From Bacteroidales bacterium (GTDB lineage: Bacteria > Bacteroidota > Bacteroidia > Bacteroidales > P3): DNA of 51,384 bases. Shown piece after piece: positions 18,526 through 25,864 of the stretch. The number at the start of each line of letters is the position of its first letter. Within the stretch, counting starts at the first letter, position 1. The notes below the pieces were generated by a model. That model was not told the DNA's origin. It did not search any database and saw only the letters and a program-made list of their open reading frames with translations. A program made the translations under genes and the position numbers. Where the stretch lies: contig JAUNHX010000013.1 of NCBI GenBank assembly GCA_030523765.1, positions 1-51,384 of the forward strand, written 5' to 3'.

Positions 18526-18846
18526 ATGGCAAGTAAAAGCGATTTTGTTCAATATATTATCGATCAATGTAGTGGAGCAGGAGAGATTACCGCCAAGAAA
18601 ATGTTTGGCGACTATGGATTATATTGCAATGGAAAGATTGTAGGATTGATATGCGATAACGCCCTCTTCCTAAAGCCTACCGAAGAAGGCAGATCCTTGC
18701 TACGAAGCACTCTGATGAAACCACCCTACGAAGGGGCCAAAGACTTTTTCTACATTGAAGATATCGACGACCGCGACTACCTCAGCAAGTTGGTCGGCAC
18801 CACCTATCAAGTCCTCCCCGAACCAAAGAAGAAGAAAAAGAAATAA
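18526..18846 (+). CDS. TfoX N-terminal domain protein
   Basis: 106 aa from ATG 18526 (MASKSDFVQYII). Contains the TfoX_N core: EITAKKMFGDYGLYCNGKIVGLICDNALFLKP and AKDFFYIEDIDDRDYLSKLV. It lacks the C-terminal half of gamma-proteobacterial Sxy/TfoX, and stand-alone N-domain proteins are common and not shown to control competence. The tail is a run of lysines. The gene starts 13 bases after the large secreted protein and is probably co-transcribed. It ends 3 bases from the convergent VOC gene. Confidence 0.85.
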   Translation: MASKSDFVQYIIDQCSGAGEITAKKMFGDYGLYCNGKIVGLICDNALFLKPTEEGRSLLRSTLMKPPYEGAKDFFYIEDIDDRDYLSKLVGTTYQVLPEPKKKKKK

Positions 18847-18849
18847 GGA

Positions 18850-19245
18850 CTATCGTCGAATCTCATAGAGTTCAATAGGCAAATGGTCGGGATCTTGCAA
18901 GAAGAGGAATCGACATTGCGTATACTCGTCAATACGGATAGGCTCGTGCTCAATCCCCATCTGTTCTAATGATGCAATCGACTCCGTCAAATCATCTACC
19001 TCGAAGGCGAGATGGCGTAATCCAGCCGCCTCGGGATGCGAAGGACGGGGTGGCGGCGATGGGAAGGAAAAAAGTTCTATCACATAATCGCTCCCCAAAG
19101 CCAAGTCTGTTTTGTACGACTGTCGCTCTTGACGGTAATGTTCAGCCTCTATACGGAATCCCAGTACCCAGGTATAAAAATCGAGACTGCGCTGATAATC
19201 GGAACAGATGATTGCTATATGATGGACTTTGTTTAACTGTAGCAT
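18850..19245 (-). CDS. VOC family (glyoxalase-like) protein, YaeR/GloA2 type
   Basis: 131 aa from ATG 19245 (MLQLNKVHHIAIICSDY). The M four codons upstream is possible but does not fit the family start. The paired beta-alpha-beta-beta-beta modules are visible: HHIAIICSDYQRSLDFYTWVLGF and LRHLAFEVDDLTESIASLEQMGI, with FLFLQDPDHLPIELYE at the end. Candidate metal ligands are the His of VHHIAI, Glu of VIELF, His of LRHLAF and Glu of IELYE. Substrate unknown. It lies 20 bases after the lipoprotein gene in the same direction. Confidence 0.85.
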   Translation of the reverse strand: MLQLNKVHHIAIICSDYQRSLDFYTWVLGFRIEAEHYRQERQSYKTDLALGSDYVIELFSFPSPPPRPSHPEAAGLRHLAFEVDDLTESIASLEQMGIEHEPIRIDEYTQCRFLFLQDPDHLPIELYEIRR

Positions 19246-19265
19246 ACTTTTATCCATTTTATTTA

Positions 19266-20297
19266 TTATTGAAACAATTGCTCTACCTGTTCGAACGAGT
19301 AGTGCGACAAACTAGCAGAATCGAGATGGTAGATAACGAGGGAACGAGGTGTATCTGAATGAAGTCGTTGAAGCATCGGTAACAAATCTTCCATCAAGGC
19401 TTGCTCTACTCGGATATGATCATCGACCTGCAGCGCATTACCCTCGAGGGTATGCGGAGCAACAACGCTGTAGCGGTGATCACCGAGCGAACGATAACGC
19501 GAGGTATCAGAGAAATCGGTCTGATGAATCAGACAACTGAACTGATTGTTGCGATAGACCACTCCCCAACCATAGAGTGGCACTGCCAGATCGAGTGAGT
19601 CGAATCTTCTAGTAGGGATACGATCAAGATAAGGAATCACGTCTTGCCGATAATCGAGGATAGAATTATTGGTAGCAGGCTGCATCAAATTGCCTGTATT
19701 ATAAAGCATGAGGGTAAAACGGGAGACATCAAGACTGTCGATTGCTCCTCCCACCTGGTGCAGACGCAAGGTAGAACTCAGACGTCGTCCTTGTGACGAT
19801 AGCAACGTTTGGAGATCTTTGCAGCAGGCATAATAGTTAGTACGCGTTTGTGCGGTCCAGTCGCAATCGATTTGCAACTCGTGCCATTCGGTTTTGTGAT
19901 ACTCCATCATTGCCTTTACCCGTTCTACGATCTTGGTTGCAACATCGGGAGTATACTGTCGCATAGCCTCGTTAGTGATGTAGATCGAAGGCACCACCTC
20001 GATCTGTTGTGGTAATGGCTGCTCAATCTGCGTGGTAGCAATAGGCACAATCGACTCCGAGCTCCAATTCATCTCCTTATTGATGTCGACATCGAATAGT
20101 CGCAGATAGATTCTTTCTATGTGATGAACTGTCAAGAACTGTTGTTCCCATCTACTGGGATTCCACGTCGTTTTCCAATGATAGATGGCTCGGAGAGGTG
20201 CCGAAGCCTCGTGAGAAGAATGCTTACACCCTACCAAAAAAAACAACAGCAGTATAGCTATCAGCCAATTACAGTAATAGGAATATCTTCTTTTCAT
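19266..20297 (-). CDS. Conserved lipoprotein, possible TIM-barrel (DUF3142-like)
   Basis: 343 aa. The signal peptide ends LLLFFLVGC, a good lipobox (Cys24). The mature protein has alternating strand and helix segments with ends such as IERIYLRLFDVD, QIEVVPSIYIT, WHELQIDCDWTAQTRTNYY, RFTLMLYNTG and LDLAVPLYGWGVVY. This layout resembles exported glycosidase-like TIM barrels, and the QIDCDWT segment recalls DUF3142. I am not sure of the family. The -7 box at 20302-20309 sits so close that the mRNA may begin at the start codon. Confidence 0.7.
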   Translation of the reverse strand: MKRRYSYYCNWLIAILLLFFLVGCKHSSHEASAPLRAIYHWKTTWNPSRWEQQFLTVHHIERIYLRLFDVDINKEMNWSSESIVPIATTQIEQPLPQQIEVVPSIYITNEAMRQYTPDVATKIVERVKAMMEYHKTEWHELQIDCDWTAQTRTNYYACCKDLQTLLSSQGRRLSSTLRLHQVGGAIDSLDVSRFTLMLYNTGNLMQPATNNSILDYRQDVIPYLDRIPTRRFDSLDLAVPLYGWGVVYRNNQFSCLIHQTDFSDTSRYRSLGDHRYSVVAPHTLEGNALQVDDHIRVEQALMEDLLPMLQRLHSDTPRSLVIYHLDSASLSHYSFEQVEQLFQ

Positions 20298-20301
20298 ATT
20301 G

Positions 20302-20309
20302 CAAAGATA
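20302..20309 (-). promoter_or_regulatory. -7 box giving a possibly leaderless mRNA
   Basis: TATCTTTG on the minus strand, with only CAAT between it and the ATG of the lipoprotein gene. If it is used, transcription would begin at or within a base or two of the start codon. No -33 TTG is visible, so confidence is moderate. Confidence 0.45.
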
Positions 20310-20408
20310 AAAAAAAGAATGGACATAAGAATACTTTCATCCACAATGTATCATTACACTATCTCCACTATTCATATTGTTCGCCTCGTTTTTCCCTACT
20401 ACAAGAAA

Positions 20409-20439
20409 ACTGCCCTCGCCTATCACAGGTGAGAGCAGT
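20409..20439 (-). terminator. Terminator after hsp20
   Basis: Imperfect 13-base stem, ACTGCCCTCGCCT with AGGTGAGAGCAGT. On the minus strand it is followed by TTTTCTTG. It lies about 100 bases past the hsp20 stop. Confidence 0.6.
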
Positions 20440-20539
20440 CGGTGGATTTAATTAACCAATTAAAACTTTACACTTTATGAAAAAATTGAGTATGCAAAAT
20501 ATGAGTTATTAACTAATACAGTTGGTTCGGTTCGGAATT

Positions 20540-20980
20540 TTAGTCGATCTGGATATGTTGTGCCAGTTGCTTCTTCTCCTCTTCAGTCACCTTGGGAAGG
20601 GTAACACGCAGCATGCCGTCTTCTACCTTAGCACTGATCTTATCCTTCTTAACATTCTCTGGCAAAGCCATGACACGTTTAAACTGAATCGATCCAAACT
20701 CGCGACGCAGATAGTTGCGTTTCTCATCTTTCTCCTCGCTCTTCTGTTCTTTCACCATCTCGATAACAAGGTTGCCATCAGCGTCAAGACTCAGGTTGAG
20801 ATCCTCTTTTTTCAGACCTGGCACCGTCAGTTCCAGCAGATAGTCATTATCGCTTTCGCTTACATTCATCTTCGTCACAGCCGAAGTCTCATCCCAATGA
20901 GTATTGGTCCAGTTATCCCAGTTCAAAAGCTCATTGAAGAGCGAAGGCATCATCAGTTGGTTGTTTCTGTTAGTTAACAT
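20540..20980 (-). CDS. Hsp20 small heat-shock chaperone
   Basis: 146 aa. ATP-independent holdase that binds unfolding proteins. The alpha-crystallin domain (about 35-128) is clear: VSESDNDYLLELTVPGLKKEDLNLSLDADGNLVI, REFGSIQFKRVMALPENVKKDKISAKVEDGMLRVTLPK. The C-terminal tail is short and I do not see a clear I-x-I motif at the very end (AQHIQID). The N-terminus (MMPSLFNELLNWDNW) is typical of Bacteroidota members. It has its own promoter at 21161-21190 and terminator at 20409-20439. Confidence 0.93.
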   Translation of the reverse strand: MLTNRNNQLMMPSLFNELLNWDNWTNTHWDETSAVTKMNVSESDNDYLLELTVPGLKKEDLNLSLDADGNLVIEMVKEQKSEEKDEKRNYLRREFGSIQFKRVMALPENVKKDKISAKVEDGMLRVTLPKVTEEEKKQLAQHIQID

Positions 20981-21160
20981 AGCTTTAATCTCCTATTTTT
21001 AATGGTTTATGGTATTTGTTTTTTATTTATTTGTCGTTTGGTTGGTAACCCGTTGTCCTAATCCCTTTCGGTTTCGAACTTTTATTTGTCTCCGTTGAGC
21101 CTTTTGCTTTATCGAAGACAACCATCTATTATCCATATCTGTGCCTTCTCACTCAAAAAA

Positions 21161-21190
21161 CAAAAATATCTGACAAAATAACCGATACAA
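21161..21190 (-). promoter_or_regulatory. Promoter of hsp20
   Basis: On the minus strand TATTTTTG (21161-21168) lies 19 bases from TTG (21188-21190). The leader is about 175 bases, long enough to hold a thermal or other control element, though I see none clearly. The first TGACAAAATAACCGA repeat (21171) falls between the two promoter boxes. Confidence 0.55.
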
Positions 21191-21268
21191 TGTTATTACG
21201 ACAGATATTGTGTGACAAAATAACCGAATCAGGTCTATCTAATAACATTAGCAGTTGACAAAATGACC
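21171..21268 (+). repeat. Three TGACAAAATRACC direct repeats at about 42-bp spacing
   Basis: TGACAAAATAACCGA at 21171 and again at 21213, and TGACAAAATGACC at 21256. The spacing is 42 and 43 bases, close to four DNA turns, so the three copies face the same side of the helix. The first copy overlaps the hsp20 promoter spacer. Confidence 0.75.
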
Positions 21269-21529
21269 TACAATATATCACAAAGTCACCCACAACCATC
21301 GTTGCAAAGCGGTATTGAAAAGAAGAAGATAAGTTTTTCCTTTGGGTATAAAAGAAGCATCGATCGTTGGAAGCGAGAGATGCAAAAGTTAGAGTTACAT
21401 CGGAGTTACATTAGACATGCATTAGTGTTAGGACAGTTGTTGCAAACTTTATGTACATCCCTGACCACCTTATTAAACAATAATAAAATGACCGTTTCGG
21501 TCTCTTCAGTCTCTTCGGTCACTTTTTGA
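21263..21529 (+). CDS. Doubtful small ORF, possible remnant
   Basis: 88 aa, ATG to TGA. I recognise no family. The middle (KRSIDRWKREMQKLELHRSYIRHALVLGQLL) looks helical and plausible. The end (MTVSVSSVSSVTF) is the translation of the GGTCTCTTC / GGTCACTT repeats, which suggests either chance reading through a repeat or the tail of a decayed gene. No promoter box is evident. It may not be expressed. Confidence 0.25.
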   Translation: MTYNISQSHPQPSLQSGIEKKKISFSFGYKRSIDRWKREMQKLELHRSYIRHALVLGQLLQTLCTSLTTLLNNNKMTVSVSSVSSVTF

Positions 21530-21838
21530 AAAAGTGACCATTTTTCGCTTGTAACATTTTTATTCTCAACTATATAAAAGCATCATAAACGCCGGTCACT
21601 TTAGTCACTTCAAAAAATTGGGTATTATTGAGGTAGGGGGCGCTTCTATATAAAAATAATTAAATAATATATAATATACCTATTTATATTTACAGGAGTA
21701 TACCTAAAAAAACGATGGAAAAATTGAAGTGACCGAGTGACCGAAGCTATTTTTACGCTTTTAATAATTTAAATATCAATAAGATAAAACATAAAAACGG
21801 TCACTTTTTCGGTCAGTTTTTGGTCACTTTGGTCACTT
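21517..21838. repeat. GGTCACTT octamer cluster with a perfect 23-bp palindrome
   Basis: GGTCACTT or its inverse (one-base variants included) occurs at 21517, 21532, 21593-21610, 21727, 21735, 21799, 21811 (variant), 21822 and 21831. The first two form a perfect palindrome at 21517-21539 (GGTCACTTTTT, a central G, then its inverse). The last four are close direct repeats. I cannot assign a function. Confidence 0.75.
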
Positions 21839-22053
21839 TTCACCCCGTTTTTCCCCATTTTTCTTTGTTAAAGAGGTAAACGGACACGGAAAAACAATCG
21901 ACATTTGGGGTAATCCAAACATCAAACTCATTGGAATCTCACATCTCTTACGGAAAGAAAATATGGTGAGGGTGGATAGTAAACTTTATAGATTAGGAAT
22001 ATTTCAACTAAGGAATACCATTGCACGTATGTATTCTTGCTGAGCTGTTGGCA

Positions 22054-24129
22054 TCAGGGCTGTGCCATAGGAGGATGCCAACAAGGGTGGACAGGCTGAG
22101 GAGGCAACGAATCGATAGGAAGATCTAAACACTGTTGATCAGGAAGGACACGACAGGCACCAATATATCGATTCTTGTAGTATGGAGCAGACGAACGATC
22201 GATACGAATACCACCCGATGTGGCACTATGAATAAAATAGAAACTATTCAGAACAGTATCAACGTCGACCACCATACCTACATGTCCTATCGCCTTAGAG
22301 CCATGACGACCCGCCCAAAAAGCAAGATCACCTCGACGGAGATCCTTCAATTGGGTTATTTTTCTTCCTTGTGGATACTGTCCGCCTGCCGACGGAGCCA
22401 GTTCAATATTGTATACCTTCCCGTAGATATAACGGGTAAATCCAGCACAGTCAAAGCCCGCAGGCGTTTTCCCACCCCAACGATAACGAGTACCTAGATG
22501 TTTTTCGGCCTCTAGATAGAGCATATCGCCCATCGTAAGAGAGTCGCCACTCCTATTAGCAATATAGAACGGAATACGACCTGTACTATCTTTATATGCC
22601 AAATAGTCGGGCAATTGCGCCTGGGCTCCCACCGAGAAGAACAGTCCTGCCAACAAGAGCGCTACCCCTTGTGGGCGTCGTTGTAGCGTTCGTTCGGGCT
22701 GAGGCTTCTTCTCTGAATAGAGGTCGAGCGCCACTATAATCGCAGTAAAACCCCAGAAGGGAACCGATAGCTTGTCGGTGTCGAGGAAATTATTGAACAC
22801 ACCGTGAACATAGTAGGTGAGCAGACTGAGGGTAAAAGCCAACGAGAGGTTAGCCACATCACGATCGACAGCAGTACGATATACCCGCACACCAGTAGCG
22901 AAGGTTAACATAAAGATGCATACCACTAGCATCGCCCCAGGCACCCCTTGTTCAGTGAGCGGACCTATGTATTCGCTATGGGCATTACCCCTATTGCCAA
23001 AGTTGGTACTGATAACCGAACGCTGGTAACTGCGCTGATAACTAGCATAGAGGAACTGATAGGTACCAGGACCACAGCCCATCACAGGATGTTCCTTGAA
23101 CATACGGAAGGCTGAGGCCCACCGGTTGAGACGTTCAAGGTTGGAGGCATCGGTCGAGATATTGGAAATCGATTTCACTTGTCCAGCAATATCGTAGGAA
23201 GAATCTTGTTTGTTCTTTCCTAATTTATAGAGCACATCGCTTTGATGGTAGAAAAAGAGTCCCACCCCTATACCGAAGAGTAGCATCATCCAATGAACCT
23301 TGATGCCCATACGAATGGCCACATATATACCTACGGCAGCCACTACACTGATCCAAGCGGCACGACTGTAGGAGAAGAGAAGTCCAGTTACAAGTAGGAG
23401 AAACAGTGCCAAGGTGAAGATTCGCATCCACCAGCTTTTATTATTTTTCTCGATAAAGAAATAGAAGGCAGCGGGGACAAAGAGGGCGATGACACAACCA
23501 TAAGCCGTATGATCGTTATAGAAAGGTCGCATAACCCGGTGGAGGGTTTGTAGATCGCTGAAGTTGCCCAACGTTTTGGTAGTAGATATCAAGATAACCA
23601 CAGCCAAACCAATGGCATAACACCAAAAGAACTGACGTACACGAGTACGATCGCGGAAAATCTGAACCGCTGCAAAGAAAAAGGGGATAACGAACCACAA
23701 GCGAGCAGCAAGATATTTGAACGAGACCCACGGCAGCTGCGAGGTGCAACTCGATATTAGCATCCATAGCAAAGAAACAATGACAGCTATAGTAACTGGA
23801 TGACGCAGGATGCGTGTATCGTAGGTACGATCAATCAACACCCTAAAGAGGAAGATGACAGTGAAGAGCAACATCATAGGCTCGACTGGCATCGAGAGTT
23901 CCATTTGGGGCAAAAGGGCGAAATCGATAGCGAAGGGGGTAAGCAGTGCAATGGTGAGCAATCCCGTTTCGAGTTTCACCACAAAAAGATATATGGCTAA
24001 TGCTGCCAGAGGAAGCATGAAAAGCCAGTTGCGATCGTGGACAATAAGCATAGAATTGGCCACAAGGAAGATTCCCGTTGCTATAAGGGCAACGAGTAGC
24101 GTCCTATTTTTATGTAGCCACTCTTTCAT
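22054..24129 (-). CDS. Fusion: O-antigen polymerase/ligase (Wzy/WaaL type) + NlpC/P60 hydrolase
   Basis: 691 aa in one frame. Residues 1 to about 475 are a polytopic membrane protein of about 12 helices with the Wzy_C/O-antigen-ligase loop (NAHSEYIGPLTEQGVPG) and WASAFRMFKEHPVMGCGPG before it. At about 487-510 there is another hydrophobic helix (GVALLLAGLFFSVGAQAQ) that looks just like a secretion signal. Residues about 535-660 are an NlpC/P60 domain with Cys561 (GFDCAGF) and His616 (AIGHVGM), plus HSATSGGIRI. The membrane part would polymerise or transfer surface polysaccharide; the periplasmic part would cleave peptidoglycan peptides. No ATG, GTG or TTG was seen in the 20 residues before the inner signal-like segment, so separate initiation there is unlikely. 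Follows wzz by 45 bases. Confidence 0.85.
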   Translation of the reverse strand: MKEWLHKNRTLLVALIATGIFLVANSMLIVHDRNWLFMLPLAALAIYLFVVKLETGLLTIALLTPFAIDFALLPQMELSMPVEPMMLLFTVIFLFRVLIDRTYDTRILRHPVTIAVIVSLLWMLISSCTSQLPWVSFKYLAARLWFVIPFFFAAVQIFRDRTRVRQFFWCYAIGLAVVILISTTKTLGNFSDLQTLHRVMRPFYNDHTAYGCVIALFVPAAFYFFIEKNNKSWWMRIFTLALFLLLVTGLLFSYSRAAWISVVAAVGIYVAIRMGIKVHWMMLLFGIGVGLFFYHQSDVLYKLGKNKQDSSYDIAGQVKSISNISTDASNLERLNRWASAFRMFKEHPVMGCGPGTYQFLYASYQRSYQRSVISTNFGNRGNAHSEYIGPLTEQGVPGAMLVVCIFMLTFATGVRVYRTAVDRDVANLSLAFTLSLLTYYVHGVFNNFLDTDKLSVPFWGFTAIIVALDLYSEKKPQPERTLQRRPQGVALLLAGLFFSVGAQAQLPDYLAYKDSTGRIPFYIANRSGDSLTMGDMLYLEAEKHLGTRYRWGGKTPAGFDCAGFTRYIYGKVYNIELAPSAGGQYPQGRKITQLKDLRRGDLAFWAGRHGSKAIGHVGMVVDVDTVLNSFYFIHSATSGGIRIDRSSAPYYKNRYIGACRVLPDQQCLDLPIDSLPPQPVHPCWHPPMAQP

Positions 24130-24174
24130 AGGGATAACAACAATGCTAATGAATGAAGAACTGACGGAGCAAGG

Positions 24175-25038
24175 CTATTCCTCATCCTTGCGGCGAGCAC
24201 GGTCTACTATAAGGATAGACAACACACATACTGCCAATGCACCGAGGGTGCCTAACAGCACAACGACGCTACGTTTGGGATAGGCCTTCTTGTCGGCAGG
24301 GGTAGCCTGGTCGAGCCAAAACTTGTAACTCACCTTCTGTTCCATATCCACCTTACGTTCAGCGCGACGGGTTTGCATGGCAGCCAGCTCGGCACGTTTC
24401 ATCTGCAGCAACTCGGCATTAACACCAGCACGTTGCATAGAGTCGATTTCCACCTCCATCTGGCGGCATACCCCATCCATGATAGCATATGCATCGTTGG
24501 CACGATCGGAGTGGATTTGGTGGCAAAGGGTATCATAATAGGCAGCAATAAAGTTGGCCATATTGCAAGCCATCTCAGGATCAATATCAAGTACCGACAC
24601 CTGGATGCCGAGAAACTCCGTACGTTGAACAGACACATTGCCCATATAATTCTCATGCAATTTAAACAACCGATGAGGATCGTCGGAAGGGATACCATAG
24701 TGCTCCATGAGGTTAAACTTGTTGCATACAGCATTCTCCATAGCCTGCGAAGAGAGTATTTGAATTGTATACTCGCAATCGCGTTCAGCACCGTAATCCA
24801 TAAAATCGAGACTATAGCGATCGGCGGTAATCGCCTTCGAGAGTCGGTTAGAGTTGGTGGGGAAAAGCACCACCGACGATTTGTATCGAGGGGTGATAAG
24901 CATAGATACCACCAAGCTGATGGCAGCCGCCACTACAGTAACGATAACCAACACCTTCCACCAACGGCGGAAGAAAAGGAGAGTGGACTTAGGATCGTAG
25001 CCATTGCCAAACGATTGGCGAGGATTGTCTTCTGTCAT
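24175..25038 (-). CDS. Wzz-family polysaccharide chain-length determinant
   Basis: 287 aa. N-terminal helix FFRRWWKVLVIVTVVAAAISLVVSMLI (about 22-48) and C-terminal helix (about 258-278) frame a periplasmic region with coiled-coil segments (QMEVEIDSMQRAG, MKRAELAAMQTRRAERKVDMEQ). The TPADKKAYPKRSVVVLLG segment before the second helix fits the proline-rich stretch of Wzz proteins. It sets modal length of the polymer made by the downstream polymerase/ligase. No tyrosine-kinase domain is attached. It probably forms an operon with the 22054-24129 gene. Confidence 0.88.
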   Translation of the reverse strand: MTEDNPRQSFGNGYDPKSTLLFFRRWWKVLVIVTVVAAAISLVVSMLITPRYKSSVVLFPTNSNRLSKAITADRYSLDFMDYGAERDCEYTIQILSSQAMENAVCNKFNLMEHYGIPSDDPHRLFKLHENYMGNVSVQRTEFLGIQVSVLDIDPEMACNMANFIAAYYDTLCHQIHSDRANDAYAIMDGVCRQMEVEIDSMQRAGVNAELLQMKRAELAAMQTRRAERKVDMEQKVSYKFWLDQATPADKKAYPKRSVVVLLGTLGALAVCVLSILIVDRARRKDEE

Positions 25039-25217
25039 ATTCTATTCTTTACTATTATATTGATTGCAAAAAACTCTGTTTCCGAGAAACAAGGTAGAAT
25101 GATAACGACGAAAGGGGAAAATTAGTATAGAACCTCTTTAAAAAAACAACATAAGACACCTATTCATTGAAAAAAACAGATACCCTTTTCGCCCAACGAG
25201 AGAGTTTCAAAAAGAAA

Positions 25218-25246
25218 CCGTCTCCTATCGAAGGATGGGAGACGGC
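25218..25246 (-). terminator. Terminator after the HU gene
   Basis: Twelve-base stem, CCGTCTCCTATC with GATGGGAGACGG, four-base loop. On the minus strand it is followed by TTTCTTTTTG. It lies about 30 bases past the stop. Confidence 0.8.
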
Positions 25247-25274
25247 CATTACTTTTTAACTAGTTATAGCGTGA

Positions 25275-25559
25275 TTATTTTACACTCTTTTTAACCTCTT
25301 CCATGAAGGGTTTAGCAGGTTTGAATGCGGGGATATTGTGAGCGGGAACAACCACAGAGGTGTTTTTGGAGATGTTGCGACCAATCTTTTCAGCTCTTCT
25401 CTTAATGATGAAGCTGCCAAAACCACGGAGATACACGTTGTCGCCCTGAGCCATATGCTCTTTAACTACGTTCATAAATTCTTCGATGATAGCTTGGATG
25501 GCTACCTTTTCAATACCAGTTTTTACAGCGATTTCCGATACAATTTCTGCTTTAGTCAT
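25275..25559 (-). CDS. HU-family DNA-binding protein
   Basis: 94 aa. Starts MTKAEIVSEIAVKTG and carries the arm region (VYLRGFGSFIIKRRAEKIGRNISKN, VVVPAHNIPAFKPAKPF) typical of HU/IHF. It bends and packages DNA as a dimer. The position just after rimO matches the usual Bacteroidales order. It has its own promoter box (25640-25647) and a strong terminator. Confidence 0.95.
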   Translation of the reverse strand: MTKAEIVSEIAVKTGIEKVAIQAIIEEFMNVVKEHMAQGDNVYLRGFGSFIIKRRAEKIGRNISKNTSVVVPAHNIPAFKPAKPFMEEVKKSVK

Positions 25560-25639
25560 TGTCTTAAATTTTTTTATTAATTTTACTTTTTTTCTATCAA
25601 TCTTGATGATGATGATTTACTTTCGATAAGAAAGCGGTG

Positions 25640-25647
25640 CAAAAATA
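25640..25647 (-). promoter_or_regulatory. -7 box of the HU gene
   Basis: TATTTTTG followed by C on the minus strand, about 80 bases before the start. No clear -33 element. The remaining AT-rich gap up to rimO shows no gene. Confidence 0.5.
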
Positions 25648-25864
25648 CAAAAAAAATTTATATTACATCATTTTACGTAATTTTTTTTGCTACAATTTGC
25701 CCTTCTATTCTTCCTAAAAATAACCCAACTATCTGTTGTTCAACAATGTGAGAAAAAAGATGTGAAATGCAAAAATTATCACCCTTATCGAAGGATAGAA
25801 CATTCAAATATTGAGTTAGTTGCCAACTTTATCCACATTTTTTGAACAATTGAAGGAGTGTTTG

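Larger units (their letters stand above)
20981..22053. other. Kilobase intergenic, repeat-rich, no convincing gene
   Basis: Over 1 kb between hsp20 and the Wzy-NlpC gene. It contains the hsp20 promoter, three TGACAAAATRACC repeats about 42 bases apart, a perfect 23-bp palindrome and at least eight GGTCACTT-type octamers in both orientations. Base composition is strongly AT-rich between the repeats. One short ORF (21263-21529) is possible but weak. Confidence 0.7.
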
